46,900 nucleotides of DNA from Microvirga brassicacearum (GTDB lineage: Bacteria > Pseudomonadota > Alphaproteobacteria > Rhizobiales > Beijerinckiaceae), in assembly GCF_008757455.1 (NCBI RefSeq), contig NZ_VCMV01000081.1, forward strand, positions 271 through 47,170, given 5' to 3'. Below the pieces are notes generated by a model. That model was not told where the DNA came from. It was given only the letters and a program-made list of their open reading frames with translations, and did no database searches. The position numbers and the translations under genes were made by a program. Below, one piece after another: positions 1 through 6,935 of this stretch (the first letter of the stretch is position 1; each line of letters opens with the position of its first letter).

Positions 1-314
1 GCGCCGAATTTCGCCGCGACATCCGCCACGACGTTGCGCAGGCTGCCGGGCAGACAGGTGGTCGGCGCGCGCGGCCGCAGCATGATCGCCCCGCGTGCGA
101 CCTGCTGGTCGAAAGTCGAGAATCCACGCGTTGATCCCGCGGCGGCGTTCACGCGAGCCTGATCGCGTAAGCTGTTCCCGGGCAGGCTGACATACTGAGC
201 CGGCGGTTGCTCTCCTCCTTCGGCACGGCCCGTGCCGGTCGAGACACTGAAAACGATTGCGGAGAGTGAAACGACAAGCCACATCGCGGCGGGCGATTGA
301 GGTTCGGTGCTCAT
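1..314 (-). CDS. Partial secreted protein, possibly M15/YcbK-type peptidase (N-terminus only)
   Basis: Reading the minus strand from ATG at 314-312 gives an open frame running off the left edge, about 104 codons. It begins MSTEPQSPAAMWLVVSLSAI, a hydrophobic signal-like stretch at residues 10-27, followed by a low-complexity region. The last visible residues (TTCLPGSLRNVVADVAAKFG) resemble the entry to the catalytic domain of YcbK/DUF882-type M15 murein peptidases, which often begins with a Cys-Leu-Pro, a 'LR.V...VA..FG' helix and then the zinc-binding core. That core lies outside the window, so the assignment is an inference from a short stretch. A secreted or inner-membrane-anchored protein is the safer statement. 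It is divergent from the methionine aminopeptidase gene. Confidence 0.45.
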   Translation of the reverse strand, partial: MSTEPQSPAAMWLVVSLSAIVFSVSTGTGRAEGGEQPPAQYVSLPGNSLRDQARVNAAAGSTRGFSTFDQQVARGAIMLRPRAPTTCLPGSLRNVVADVAAKFG

Positions 315-667
315 AGGGTTTCCCCGTTCGAGCCCCCTTTTTGGTGAGCCGTTCGCCACAACAACGCGCGGCTGGCTTTCGATATTATGTAACTAGTGTT
401 TGAAGTTTTCAGACATTTGCAAGCTAAGGTAGTGCCCGCGTCAGGCAATTGGCCTTTGGCCGATGCGCACTGATCTTTGGGGGTAGAGGTCCGTTGCAGC
501 TGGGTGATAAAGATGCATTCGGAGCTTTATCTATTCTCGCTACGACGGTGTCATCTCTACTTTGCGCGGGCAGTGGCATTTGTGACCTGCAACGACATTG
601 GCGCGCGCTCTCCTGTTTGTGAGTCGCGTTCAAAAGCGCTATGCCGTGGCTTTCGGAAGAGCCTGAT
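315..667. other. Intergenic region between divergent genes
   Basis: About 350 bases separate the partial minus-strand gene from the methionine aminopeptidase gene. The left part (roughly 375-425) is AT-richer than the surroundings and is the natural place for divergent promoters, but I cannot name a convincing -35/-10 pair. A 64-codon plus-strand frame at 477-671 has no ribosome binding site and no coding character. I see no RNA gene or repeat here. Confidence 0.5.
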
Positions 668-1417
668 ATGACGATCTCCAATGACAACGATCTCACCCGC
701 CTCAAAGAGGTCGGGCGTATCGTCGCCAATACCCTTGAGGCGATGGGGAAGGCCCTCGAGCCGGGCATGACCACCTCTGAACTCGACCAGATCGGGCGAA
801 AGCTCCTGGAGGCTGCCGGGGCGCGTCCGGCACCGGAGTTGGCCTACGCCTTTCCTGGGGCGACCTGTATCAGCGTGAATGAGGAGATCGCTCATGGCAT
901 CCCGGGTGCCCGACGGATCGAGCGTGGCGACCTGGTCAACATCGACGTTTCAGCCGAGAAGAACGGCTTCTTTGCGGATACGGGAGCCTCGTTCGCCGTT
1001 CCACCCGTAACTCGCTCGATTGAACGTCTTTGCAGGGATGGTCGGCGGGCCATGTGGACGGGCCTGCGGCAGGTGGGAGCCGGCAAACCGATTGCTGGCA
1101 TCGGTCAAGCCATCGGGACCTTTGCGCGGAAAAACGGCTACAGTCTCGTCAGGAATCTTGCCAGTCACGGTGTCGGCTTATCGCTTCATGAGGAACCGAC
1201 AGAGATCGCAACGTGGCCCGATTCCTCCGAACGTCGCATCATGAGCGACGGCTTGGTGTTCACCGTCGAGCCATTCCTGTCCTTTGGCGCAGAGTGGGCC
1301 GAGGATGGTGATGATCCGTGGACACTCTACAGCAGCCCCAAGGCCCCTACCGTCCAGTACGAACATACCGTTATCGCAACCCGAAACGGACCTTTGATCG
1401 TTACAATGGCCGGTTAA
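668..1417 (+). CDS. map: Type I methionine aminopeptidase
   Basis: The 249-residue protein removes the initiator methionine from nascent proteins in the cytoplasm. All residues of the dinuclear metal site are present: His76 (in EEIAHGIPG), Asp93 and Asp104 (NIDVSAEKNGFFADTGASF), His167 and His174 (SHGVGLSLHEEP), Glu201 (FTVEPF) and Glu232 (QYEHTV). Length is normal for a bacterial type I enzyme. I chose ATG 668 because a GGAAGA ribosome binding site lies 7-8 bases upstream; an in-frame start at 641 lacks one. The gene stands alone, with no ribosomal-protein neighbours, and its metal-site surroundings (ADTGASF instead of the common GDTSRMF) differ from the textbook housekeeping enzyme, so it may be a second, accessory copy. 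That last point is inference and needs the rest of the genome. Confidence 0.92.
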   Translation: MTISNDNDLTRLKEVGRIVANTLEAMGKALEPGMTTSELDQIGRKLLEAAGARPAPELAYAFPGATCISVNEEIAHGIPGARRIERGDLVNIDVSAEKNGFFADTGASFAVPPVTRSIERLCRDGRRAMWTGLRQVGAGKPIAGIGQAIGTFARKNGYSLVRNLASHGVGLSLHEEPTEIATWPDSSERRIMSDGLVFTVEPFLSFGAEWAEDGDDPWTLYSSPKAPTVQYEHTVIATRNGPLIVTMAG

Positions 1418-1487
1418 GGCCTACTAGGTCAGCGCCCGAGGCTTGCCCTAAACATCCTATCGAAAGTCCCGACGGATTCGCACGACT

Positions 1488-1511
1488 CGTCCTCGCCGGC
1501 CGGCGAGGACG
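1488..1511. repeat. Perfect 24-base palindrome
   Basis: The 24 bases are exactly self-complementary (half-site CGTCCTCGCCGG). The element sits 70 bases after the methionine aminopeptidase stop codon and 108 bases before the DUF4112 start. No T-run follows on either strand, so it is not a classical intrinsic terminator. It could be a transcript-end hairpin, a small dispersed palindromic repeat or a protein-binding site; nothing in the window decides between them. Confidence 0.6.
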
Positions 1512-1618
1512 GGGAAATCGGGTGCGACGTCCTGACAGCGCGTCGATCTTGCGTTGCCTTCGCCCAATACACACATCCAGCCAACGTGTCGCCATTCCGG
1601 GGCGCGAGGAGACAGAGA

Positions 1619-2062
1619 TTGAACGCGGCGCACAGCGCGAACTTTGGCACGATGGGGATCCGCGACCGTAGCCCGGCCGATGCGGTCGCGCGGGTTGCCA
1701 TGCTGGCGAGGCTCCTCGATAGCGCGTTCTTCATCCCGGGCCTGAATCGTCGCGTCGGCCTCGATTCCGTGATCGGTCTCTTTCCTGGCATCGGCGATGC
1801 GGTCTCGGCCGCTCTTGCGAGCTATATCATCTGGGAAGCGCACCGGCTCGGCTTGCCGCGCTGGAAAATTGCCCGGATGATCGGCAATCTGGTCGTCGAT
1901 ACGACGATCGGCGCCATTCCGGTCGCGGGCGATCTCTTCGACGTGTTCTTTAAATCCAACCAGCGCAACCTGCGCATCATTCACGAACATCTCGGCATGC
2001 CCAAGCGGGGCCCGCGCGAGATCGACGGCACTGCCGTGCGGATGGACGAACGAAAACAATGA
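1619..2062 (+). CDS. DUF4112 domain protein
   Basis: A protein of about 147 residues of the DUF4112 family, whose function is unknown. Family hallmarks are visible: a helix with LLDSAFFIPG, then RVGLDSVIGLFPGIGDAVSA, a hydrophobic helix (ASYIIWEA), GLPRWKIARMIGN, and GAIPVAGDLFDVFFKSNQRN near the end. The two GLFPG/GAIPVAGDLFD repeats are probably re-entrant or membrane-associated. The start is uncertain. I prefer TTG at 1619 because GAGGAGA lies six bases upstream; ATG at 1652 (MGIRDRSP) and GTG at 1586 are alternatives with poorer ribosome binding sites. The stop codon overlaps the ATG of the next gene (ATGA), so the two are co-translated. Confidence 0.82.
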   Translation: MNAAHSANFGTMGIRDRSPADAVARVAMLARLLDSAFFIPGLNRRVGLDSVIGLFPGIGDAVSAALASYIIWEAHRLGLPRWKIARMIGNLVVDTTIGAIPVAGDLFDVFFKSNQRNLRIIHEHLGMPKRGPREIDGTAVRMDERKQ

Positions 2063-2478
2063 CACGGGTCTTGTGGGTCTTTGCCTTTCTGACCGTCTCG
2101 GTCTGGACGCTGCTCGCGTGGGGTGTTTACGGGCTGATCAATTTCTTCGGCGACACGGCCGCGCGAAACGCCGATGTGGTCACGAACCACCCGGAAAGCG
2201 TCGAATGGTTGTCGTGGGGGCTCTCTGCATTGCGCAATGTCGGCCTTGCGGCTGTCGTATTCGTCTGGGGCGTGGTGTCGTTCGTCATCCTCGCCGTGCC
2301 GACGCTTCTCAGCCTCGCGCTCGGAACGCTCGGTCGGGGACGGAAGACGGCGCAAGGGCCGATGACATGGCCGCCTCAGGCCCGCTGGCCCTCGGATGAA
2401 CCACGGCCGGGCTATCGCGACGTCACGCCCGAAAAAGCGCCGCGCGATGCCGAGATTCGGCAGATCGAGCGTCAGTAG
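2059..2478 (+). CDS. Small membrane protein of unknown function
   Basis: This 139-residue protein overlaps the DUF4112 gene by four bases (ATGA). It has a hydrophobic N-terminal segment (about residues 3-28, VLWVFAFLTVSVWTLLAWGV) and a second one (about 60-93, VGLAAVVFVWGVVSFVILAV). Both could span the inner membrane; a basic, proline-rich, probably cytoplasmic tail follows. I do not recognise a named domain. Translational coupling suggests it works with the DUF4112 protein. Its end is 16 bases from the end of the convergent ABC-transporter ATPase gene, with no obvious terminator between. Confidence 0.75.
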   Translation: MTRVLWVFAFLTVSVWTLLAWGVYGLINFFGDTAARNADVVTNHPESVEWLSWGLSALRNVGLAAVVFVWGVVSFVILAVPTLLSLALGTLGRGRKTAQGPMTWPPQARWPSDEPRPGYRDVTPEKAPRDAEIRQIERQ

Positions 2479-2494
2479 ATGCGCGCCTCGCGAT

Positions 2495-3289
2495 CTAGCG
2501 ATGGCTTGAGATAAACTGCTTGAAGCGCTCCGATTTCGGGGCGCCGAACACGTCAGCCGGCGCGCCTTCCTCTTCCACCATGCCCTGATGCAGGAACATG
2601 ACGCGGTTGGAAACGTCACGTGCGAACGCCATTTCGTGCGTGACGACGAGCATCGTGCGGCCTTCTTCTGCAAGCGAGCGCATCACGCGCAAGACCTCGC
2701 CGACGAGTTCCGGATCGAGCGCCGAAGTCGGCTCGTCGAAGAGCATCACCTGGGGATGCATGGCGAGCGCGCGCGCGATGGCGGCCCGTTGCTGCTGCCC
2801 GCCCGACAGGTGCGATGGGTATTGGTTGCGCTTGTCGACGATGCCGACTTTCTGGAGGATCGCCTCGGCCTCGGCAATACACTCGGCCCGCGGCCGCTTC
2901 TGCACGTGAATGGGCGCCTCGATGACGTTTTCGAGGATCGTCATGTGCGACCACAGATTGAAGCTCTGGAACACCATCGCGACGCGGGAGCGGATCCGGT
3001 CCACTTGCGCCTGATCCGCCGGTTCCATTCCCCGCCGCGTCCGTTTGATGCCGATCGCTTCGCCACCGATGCAGATCTGGCCGGAATCCGGCACCTCGAG
3101 CATGTTGATGCACCGAAGCATGGTGGATTTGCCGGAACCCGACGCGCCGAGAATCGAGATGACGTCGCCGTCATTCGCAGACAGCGACACGCCTTTCAGG
3201 ACTTCGAGGGAGCCGAAACTTTTGCGGAGATTCTCCACCGAAACCGCGGGAGTGGACGCTGTCGTCAAGACCGATGCTCCGTTAGACAT
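2495..3289 (-). CDS. Polar amino-acid ABC transporter ATP-binding protein (HisP/OccP type)
   Basis: The 264-residue ATPase energises import of basic or polar amino acids by the two permeases encoded just upstream. Walker A is GASGSGKST (48-56), the Q-loop glutamine is Q108 (VFQSFNLW), the signature is LSGGQ (161-165), Walker B is VMLFDEPTS (181-189) and the switch histidine is H218. The insertion with MEPADQAQVDRIRSR between Walker A and the Q-loop is characteristic of the HisP/OccP/NocP subgroup. The ATG at 3289 overlaps the last eight bases of the permease gene, so it is the last gene of the operon (binding protein, two permeases, ATPase). Substrate cannot be read from the sequence; histidine, lysine, arginine, ornithine or an opine are all plausible. 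Confidence 0.93.
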   Translation of the reverse strand: MSNGASVLTTASTPAVSVENLRKSFGSLEVLKGVSLSANDGDVISILGASGSGKSTMLRCINMLEVPDSGQICIGGEAIGIKRTRRGMEPADQAQVDRIRSRVAMVFQSFNLWSHMTILENVIEAPIHVQKRPRAECIAEAEAILQKVGIVDKRNQYPSHLSGGQQQRAAIARALAMHPQVMLFDEPTSALDPELVGEVLRVMRSLAEEGRTMLVVTHEMAFARDVSNRVMFLHQGMVEEEGAPADVFGAPKSERFKQFISSHR

Positions 3290-4007
3290 GGGCGGCCTCC
3301 AGACGCGGCTCGACGGTGGAGGGCCGGCGCAAATGCGGGGAAAGCCACCATTCGAACGCCATGATGATGCGTGTGATGGCGAAGTTGAGAATGAGGTAGA
3401 TCAGGCCGGCCACGATGAAGACCTCTACCGCCCGGAAGGTCTGCGAGATGATCTTGGCGGCAAGCCCGGTGACCTCCATCATGGTGATGATCGAGGCAAG
3501 CGACGTCGCCTTCACCATGAGGATGATTTCGCTGCCATAGGCGGGCAGCGCCTGCCGCACCGCGATAGGGAAGACGATGCGGCGGAAGAGAAGAAAACCT
3601 GACATGCCGCATGCCTTCGCGGCTTCGACCTGCTGGTGCGGGACGGATTGCAGCCCGCCGCGAATGATCTCGCTCGCATAGGCGCCGGTGTTCAACGTCA
3701 AAGCCAGGATCGCGCACCAATAGGGCTCGCGAAAGAACACCCACAAGCCCCATTCCTGCAGCGTCGGGCGGAACTGGCCAAGGCCATAATAGATCAGGAA
3801 GATCTGCACCAGCAGCGGGGTGCCGCGGAAGACGAACACATAGGCTCTCGCAAACCCGTCGAGGGCGCGGATGCCCGACATGCGCATGAGCGCCAGCACC
3901 ATCGCGAGCACCGCACCGAAAGCGACCGACGTGAACGAGAGATTGAGCGTCAGAGGAATGCCGCTGAGGAGCTGCAGGAACGTGTCCCACATGAAGCCGA
4001 AATCCAT
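3282..4007 (-). CDS. Amino-acid ABC transporter permease (HisM type)
   Basis: This 241-residue integral membrane protein is one half of the heterodimeric import channel. The permease-family features are in place: RGTPLLVQIFLIYYGL after the first helices, and the EAA loop starting near residue 128 (EAAKACGMSGFLLFRRIVFP), which docks to the ATPase. About five transmembrane segments are expected. Its start ATG (4007-4005) shares one base with the stop of the preceding permease (TGATG), and its end overlaps the ATPase gene, so expression of the three is tightly coupled. Confidence 0.93.
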   Translation of the reverse strand: MDFGFMWDTFLQLLSGIPLTLNLSFTSVAFGAVLAMVLALMRMSGIRALDGFARAYVFVFRGTPLLVQIFLIYYGLGQFRPTLQEWGLWVFFREPYWCAILALTLNTGAYASEIIRGGLQSVPHQQVEAAKACGMSGFLLFRRIVFPIAVRQALPAYGSEIILMVKATSLASIITMMEVTGLAAKIISQTFRAVEVFIVAGLIYLILNFAITRIIMAFEWWLSPHLRRPSTVEPRLEAAHV

Positions 4008-4738
4008 CAGGAAGCCCTCCTGATGCCGCGCATGGAATGCGTCTCGGCGCGCTGGAAGAGATAGGTCGAAAACCACGTGATGACGAGATAAAGGACGGCG
4101 GCCGTGATGTAGAAATCGAACGGCCGGCGCGTCGATCCGGCGGCGATGTGCGACTGACGCAGGAGTTCCACCAGACCGGTCACGGAGATCAGCGCCGATT
4201 CTTTCAGCACCAGCTGCCAGGTATTGCCGAGGCCCGGAATGGCATAGCGCAGAACCTGGGGCGCGATGATGCGGCGGAAGATCAGCCAGCGGTGCATGCC
4301 GACCGAGCGCGCCGCCTCGAGTTCGCCGCGGTTGAGGATCTGGTAGGCGCCGCGAAAGACTTCGGCCTGATACGCGCCCGAGACGATGCCGATGGCAAGC
4401 GCGCCCGTGACGAAGGCTGGCACGCCGATGAAGCCATCGGCGCCGAACAGGCTGCCGATCGCGCCAAGCGCCGCGCTGCCGCCGAAATAGAACAGGTAGA
4501 TGACGAGCAGATCGGGAATGCCGCGAAGCACCGTGGTGTAGCCGTCGCCCAGCGTCCGCGCCGCCAGATTGCGCGACAGCTTGGCCCAGGCGACGAACGT
4601 GCCGACGACCGAGCCCGCGAGGAACCCGCACAGGGCGACCGCGAGCGTCATTCCCGTTGCGGTCAGGAGGGCGAGGCCCCAGCCCTTCGGCCCGAAACCG
4701 ATGAGCTCGAAATAGCTCAGTTGCTGCACGTGTCGCAC
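4007..4738 (-). CDS. Amino-acid ABC transporter permease (HisQ type)
   Basis: The 243-residue partner permease. RGIPDLLVIYLFYFG (72-86) and the EAA loop (EAARSVGMHRWLIFRRIIAP, from about 141) identify the HisQ branch. GTG at 4738 (reading MRHVQQLSYFE) gives the longest frame but is very close to an AGGA motif; GTG at 4729 is an alternative with more usual spacing. The gene follows the binding-protein gene after a 60-base gap holding a perfect hairpin (4749-4773), an arrangement that in other importers lets the binding protein be made in excess over the membrane components. Confidence 0.92.
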   Translation of the reverse strand: MRHVQQLSYFELIGFGPKGWGLALLTATGMTLAVALCGFLAGSVVGTFVAWAKLSRNLAARTLGDGYTTVLRGIPDLLVIYLFYFGGSAALGAIGSLFGADGFIGVPAFVTGALAIGIVSGAYQAEVFRGAYQILNRGELEAARSVGMHRWLIFRRIIAPQVLRYAIPGLGNTWQLVLKESALISVTGLVELLRQSHIAAGSTRRPFDFYITAAVLYLVITWFSTYLFQRAETHSMRGIRRAS

Positions 4739-4748
4739 ATCCTGCTAT

Positions 4749-4773
4749 GCGTCATCCCCGGCGGGGATGACGC
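4749..4773 (-). other. Perfect stem-loop between binding-protein and permease genes
   Basis: An 11-bp perfect stem (arm GCGTCATCCCC) closes a three-base loop. It lies between the binding-protein stop (4799) and the permease start (4738) of the same minus-strand operon. No T-run follows, so it is not a simple terminator. The likely role, by analogy with the intergenic repeats of hisJ-hisQ and malE-malF, is to protect the upstream mRNA from 3' exonucleases or reduce read-through. The core GTCATCCCCGGC also looks like common alphaproteobacterial repeat palindromes, so it may be one copy of a dispersed element. Confidence 0.75.
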
Positions 4774-4798
4774 GGTTCGCGATCATGGGGTCGAACGT

Positions 4799-5644
4799 TC
4801 AGCCCTGCGGCGTCATATCGACCTTGAACCATTTCTGGGTCAACTTCGCGATGGTGCCGTCGGCGATGGCCGATTGAATGGCGGCGTCGAACTTGCCCTT
4901 CAATTCCGTATCGTCCTTGCGCACCGCAACGGCGACACCGCGGCCGAGAACGCCGCCCGACACACCGGCGCCGGCGATCGTCATGTCCTTGAATTCCGGC
5001 TGGTCGAGCGTCGCCTGCAGGGACGAATGCGCTGCGTAGATGGCGTCGACGCGTCCGGCTGCGAGATCGAGGTCGTGCTGCTCGGTGGTCTTGTACTCGC
5101 GGATCGTGACGACGTCCTTGAGGTATTTCTCAAGGAACTGCGAATTGACGGTGGAGCCCTGCGTGCCGACCGTCTTGCCCTTAAGAAGCGGCTTCCAGGC
5201 TTCGATCGTTTTCTCGGCGGCCTGAGGGTCCTTGTCGAGATTGACCCGCTCCCCGGTGCCGGCGAGCTTCGCCAGCGGCGAATTCTTCATGGTCGCGAAG
5301 CCGTGCATGCCCGACGCGTAAGGCCGGGTGAATGCGACGACCTCGAGTCGCTTGTCGGTGATGTTCATGCCGGCCATGATGGCGTCATACTTCTTGGCAT
5401 TGAGAGCCGGGATGATGCCGTCCCAATCCTGCGCCACCATTTCGCATTTGACCTTTACCCGTGCGCAGAGGTCGGCCGCGAGATCGATCTCGAAGCCTTC
5501 GAGCTTGCCTCCGGCTCCGGTAAAATTCCACGGGGCGTAGGCGCCCTCGGTGGCGATCTTGATCGTCTTGTCCTGCGCCGCGGCGCTGCCGATCGCGAGA
5601 GCGGAAGCGAGCAATCCGAGGCTGATTGTTCTGAACAGTTTCAT
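4799..5644 (-). CDS. Periplasmic amino-acid-binding protein (operon copy)
   Basis: A 281-residue type II periplasmic binding protein of the HisJ/ArgT/OccT family. A signal peptide runs to about residue 24 (MKLFRTISLGLLASALAIGSAAAQ). The start of the mature protein, KIATEGAYAPWNFTG, is the family's ligand-pocket strand; QDWDGIIPALNAKKYDAIMAG and QGST (the second-lobe motif) follow. It is immediately upstream of its permeases and is the obvious binding protein for them. It is a close paralogue of the protein encoded at 5873-6718; by eye roughly three residues in five are identical, with the greatest differences in the region after ITD (PYASGMHGFATMKNSP versus PYANSPNGFLVAKNSP) and around residues 200-215, which line the pocket, so ligand preference may differ. 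Confidence 0.93.
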   Translation of the reverse strand: MKLFRTISLGLLASALAIGSAAAQDKTIKIATEGAYAPWNFTGAGGKLEGFEIDLAADLCARVKVKCEMVAQDWDGIIPALNAKKYDAIMAGMNITDKRLEVVAFTRPYASGMHGFATMKNSPLAKLAGTGERVNLDKDPQAAEKTIEAWKPLLKGKTVGTQGSTVNSQFLEKYLKDVVTIREYKTTEQHDLDLAAGRVDAIYAAHSSLQATLDQPEFKDMTIAGAGVSGGVLGRGVAVAVRKDDTELKGKFDAAIQSAIADGTIAKLTQKWFKVDMTPQG

Positions 5645-5824
5645 CGTCGTTCCCTGTGGTCAGTTTAACCGAACCATTTTCCGGGTCGCCCTTGGGCCCA
5701 TGCCTGCGGCAATTTCCCGGTTGCTCAAAGCTAACAGGCAAATGCCGAGCTGGCGCAAGTGCCATTCCGGCCGAATATAGGGCGCGGCCTGTTGTTTTCG
5801 GTCGCAGATGAGGGCGATCGGGAT

Positions 5825-5849
5825 AAAAAGGCGCGACCTCCGCCGCGCC
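5825..5849 (-). terminator. Intrinsic terminator after the upstream binding-protein gene
   Basis: On the minus strand GGCGCG and CGCGCC pair around an eight-base loop and are followed directly by TTTTT. It lies 24 bases after the stop of the 5873-6718 gene and more than 180 bases before the second binding-protein gene, so the first binding protein can be made as a monocistronic message, with or without read-through into the transporter operon. Confidence 0.8.
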
Positions 5850-5872
5850 CTTGTTCCTTAAGCTGTTCAGGG

Positions 5873-6718
5873 TCAAGTCGACGGGGTGGTGTCGATCTTG
5901 AACCACTTGAGCGAGAGCTTCTTCACCGTGCCGTCCTTGATGGCGGCCTGGATGGCCTCGTCGAAGCTCTTTTTCAGTTCCTGATCCCCTTTCCGGACGC
6001 CGACGCCCACGCCCGAACCGAGCATGCCGCCGGTGATGGAGGGGCCGACCAGGGCGTAATCCTTAAATTCCGGCTTCTCCAGAGTCCCGATGATAGCGGT
6101 GGCGTCGGCCAATACGGCGTCGATGCGGCCGGCGGCCAGATCGAGGTCGTGGGCTTCGGTCGACTTGTATTCCCGGACCTCGGCCGTGCCCTTCAGGTAT
6201 TTGTCGGCGAAGTTCGAGTGGATCGTGGAGCCCTGAACGCCGACGGTCTTGCCCTTCAAAAGAGCCTTGCTTGCCTCGATGGCCTTCTCGGCGGCAGCCT
6301 TCTGAGTTCCGAGGTTATAGGCCTCGCCCGTGCCCGGCATCTTGGCGAGCGGCGAGTTCTTGGCCACCAGGAAGCCGTTGGGTGAGTTGGCGTAGGGACC
6401 GGCGAAATCGATGACCTTCTTGCGGTCGTCGGTGATGCTCATGCCGGCCATGATCGCGTCGTATTTCTTGGCGTTCAGGGCGGGAATGATGCCGTCCCAA
6501 TCCTGCGCGACGACCTCGCACGTGACCTTCATGCGACCGCAAAGGTCGTTGGCGAGGTCGATCTCGAATCCTTCCAGCTTGCCGCCGGCGCCGGTGAAGT
6601 TCCACGGCGCATAGGCGCCTTCCGTCGCAATCTTCACGGTCTTGCCCTGCGCCGCCGCACCGCCGATGGCGAGCGTCGAGCCGAGGAGGGCGAGACTGAC
6701 CGTCTTGATGAAATTCAT
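5873..6718 (-). CDS. Periplasmic amino-acid-binding protein (second paralogue)
   Basis: A 281-residue HisJ/ArgT-type binding protein with a signal peptide ending near residue 23 (SLALLGSTLAIGGAAAQ). It shares KIATEGAYAPWNFTGAGGKL and the downstream QDWDGIIPALNAKKYDAIMA block with its neighbour at 4799-5644, so the pair arose by tandem duplication. I chose ATG 6718 because an AGGGAAC ribosome binding site precedes it; the reading frame extends upstream without a start or signal peptide. An intrinsic terminator follows (5825-5849). It is probably a second ligand-capturing subunit feeding the same HisQMP-type membrane complex, as with HisJ and LAO protein in enterobacteria; that is inference from the arrangement. 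Confidence 0.93.
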   Translation of the reverse strand: MNFIKTVSLALLGSTLAIGGAAAQGKTVKIATEGAYAPWNFTGAGGKLEGFEIDLANDLCGRMKVTCEVVAQDWDGIIPALNAKKYDAIMAGMSITDDRKKVIDFAGPYANSPNGFLVAKNSPLAKMPGTGEAYNLGTQKAAAEKAIEASKALLKGKTVGVQGSTIHSNFADKYLKGTAEVREYKSTEAHDLDLAAGRIDAVLADATAIIGTLEKPEFKDYALVGPSITGGMLGSGVGVGVRKGDQELKKSFDEAIQAAIKDGTVKKLSLKWFKIDTTPST

Positions 6719-6879
6719 CTTTGTTCCCTTTTTTAATCGCCCCGCCTGAGGCGGAGCTTCGAGGCCGCGATCGTTCCGACCGCGCTGATACTCAGTAACC
6801 GCCAAAGCAGCCAAAAAGGCAAGAGTGCTCCCGGCAACGTGTTTTCCGCGTGTGACGGGTTCACGGGACGGGCAGGAGA

Positions 6880-6901
6880 TCTTGCGATCCGGCGCGCAAG
6901 A
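6880..6901 (+). promoter_or_regulatory. Inverted repeat upstream of the FAD oxidase/sugar kinase operon
   Basis: Seven-base arms TCTTGCG and CGCAAGA are separated by eight bases, 35 bases before the start codon at 6936. The geometry suits a dimeric repressor operator, or a small hairpin in the 5' leader. No regulator gene is adjacent, so the protein that would bind it is unknown. Confidence 0.4.
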
Positions 6902-6935
6902 CGCGATGAGTAGACCCGATCATTGAGGAGACCGG

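Noticed and set aside
477..671. 64-codon plus-strand frame before map
   Set aside because: TTG start, no ribosome binding site and no coding bias.
4037..5668. 543-codon plus-strand frame opposite the ABC operon
   Set aside because: Antisense shadow of two conserved genes and the intergenic gap, with no recognisable domain.
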